DNA from: Paraburkholderia dioscoreae
Lineage (GTDB): Bacteria; Pseudomonadota; Gammaproteobacteria; Burkholderiales; Burkholderiaceae
NCBI RefSeq assembly: GCF_902459535.1
Contig: NZ_LR699553.1
Span: forward strand, 3,906,001-3,970,000
Direction of reading: 5' to 3'
Length of the DNA stretch: 64,000 nucleotides
The notes beneath the pieces are model-generated. The model made no database searches and had not been told where the DNA came from. It was given only the letters and a program-made list of their open reading frames with translations. The position numbers and the translations under genes were made by a program. Positions 63,500 to 64,000 of this stretch are shown here, piece after piece. Positions within the stretch are counted from its first letter, which is position 1. Each line of letters begins with the position of its first letter.

Positions 63500-64000
63500 A
63501 TACAGTCACGACTCATCGGCCTCTGGCCACCGATATGCGTTTCAAATGGCGGGGCGTCGACGCCGACGGCGTGCGAAAAAACGGCGCGCTCATCGCAGCC
63601 GACGCGGCCACCGCACGCACGGTGCTCAAACGCGACAACCTGTTTGTCATCGAATTGACGGCGCTTGGTCCGGCACCGCGCCCGCGCGCCCGCGCCGCGG
63701 ACATCACGCTGTTCACCCGGCAGCTCGCCAGCCTACTGCGCGCCGGCCTGCCGCTCGCGCCCGCGCTGGATCTGCTCGCGCAAGCACAGGCTTCACGCCG
63801 CCAGGGCATGCCGAGGATCGTCGGCGCTCTTGCGCGCGACATCACCGGCGGGCTGCGTTTCTCGGCGGCATTGCAGCGGCACCCCGCGCAATTCAATGCG
63901 CTGTACTGCCAGCTCGTCGAAGTCGGCGAGGCGGCCGGCGCGCTTGCGGCCGTCCTCGCCCGCATCGCCGAGGACCGCGAACGCGCTGCCGCGCAGCGTG
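63496..64000 (+). CDS. Type IV pilus / type II secretion inner membrane protein (PilC/GspF family), truncated by window end
   Basis: Starts at the ATG overlapping the ATPase stop (ATGA) and runs off the right edge (168 codons visible). FKWRGVDADGVRKNGALIAADAATART and ITLFTRQLASLLRAGLPLAPALDLLAQAQ mark the first GspF domain, with AALQRHPAQFNALYCQLVEVGEAAGALAAVL. Forms the membrane platform on which the ATPase acts. A pilD-type prepilin peptidase gene would be expected next (inference). Confidence 0.93.

Overview
The window is a GC-rich (visually about 62-65 %) stretch of a betaproteobacterial chromosome, most likely chromosome 1 of a Paraburkholderia or Burkholderia species. This rests on recognising the proteins and the gene order (rplU-rpmA-obgE-proB divergent from ispB, tRNA-Pro and pilB/pilC; aroQ-accB-accC-prmA; nrdA-nrdB; tkt-gap), not on a database search. 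Nearly everything is single-copy housekeeping DNA. The accessory-looking parts are 7.3-7.8 kb, 14-24.7 kb and 24.7-26.6 kb.

Layout. 0-7.3 kb: end of a FadR-type GntR regulator, gap and tkt (minus strand), a speE-like gene, a VOC protein and rsmE, then a secreted guanyl RNase with a barstar inhibitor. 7.4-7.7 kb: a gene-free stretch with several hairpins and a strong terminator, a candidate small RNA. 7.8-13.9 kb: maeB, thiL-pgpA-cinA-cupin, pyrF. 14.1-24.6 kb: one long minus-strand sugar locus: IclR regulator, KDGal kinase, KDPGal aldolase, an SDR dehydrogenase, an AraFGH-type ABC importer, a second SDR, an SMP-30 lactonase and an aldose 1-epimerase. Together these give import, anomer interconversion, oxidation, lactone opening, phosphorylation and aldol cleavage of galactose (De Ley-Doudoroff route) and possibly arabinose. 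Only galactonate dehydratase is missing from the window. A 54-bp tandem palindromic repeat sits between the binding-protein and ATPase genes.

24.7-26.6 kb is a scar: a decayed tyrosine integrase, a probably frameshifted exported protein, and inverted-repeat DNA. 26.6-34 kb holds mtgA, aroE, an RNB exoribonuclease, a YqiA-type esterase and mpl, then a divergent hypothetical gene and a TlpA thioredoxin. 34-41 kb holds aroQ, accBC, prmA, a zinc-ribbon membrane protein, tpx, a PfkB kinase and a glycine-zipper lipoprotein. 41-47.7 kb holds a histone H1-like Lys/Ala repeat protein and nrdA-nrdB, whose upstream region carries a good sigma-70 promoter overlapped by a paired NrdR box and followed by DnaA-box matches. 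47.8-56 kb: ampD, a PP0621-type protein, a cytochrome c assembly-like membrane protein, ffh, a phosphoribosyltransferase, marC, proS, rppH and a CNP1-like lipoprotein. 56-64 kb: proB, obgE, rpmA, rplU, ispB, tRNA-Pro(CGG), a CBS-domain transporter and the start of a type IV pilus / type II secretion operon cut by the window end.

I see no prophage, CRISPR array or recognisable defence island. The strongest leads are the candidate structured RNA at 7.5-7.7 kb, the REP-like repeat inside the sugar transporter operon, the NrdR/DnaA control region of nrdA, and the RNase-barstar pair.
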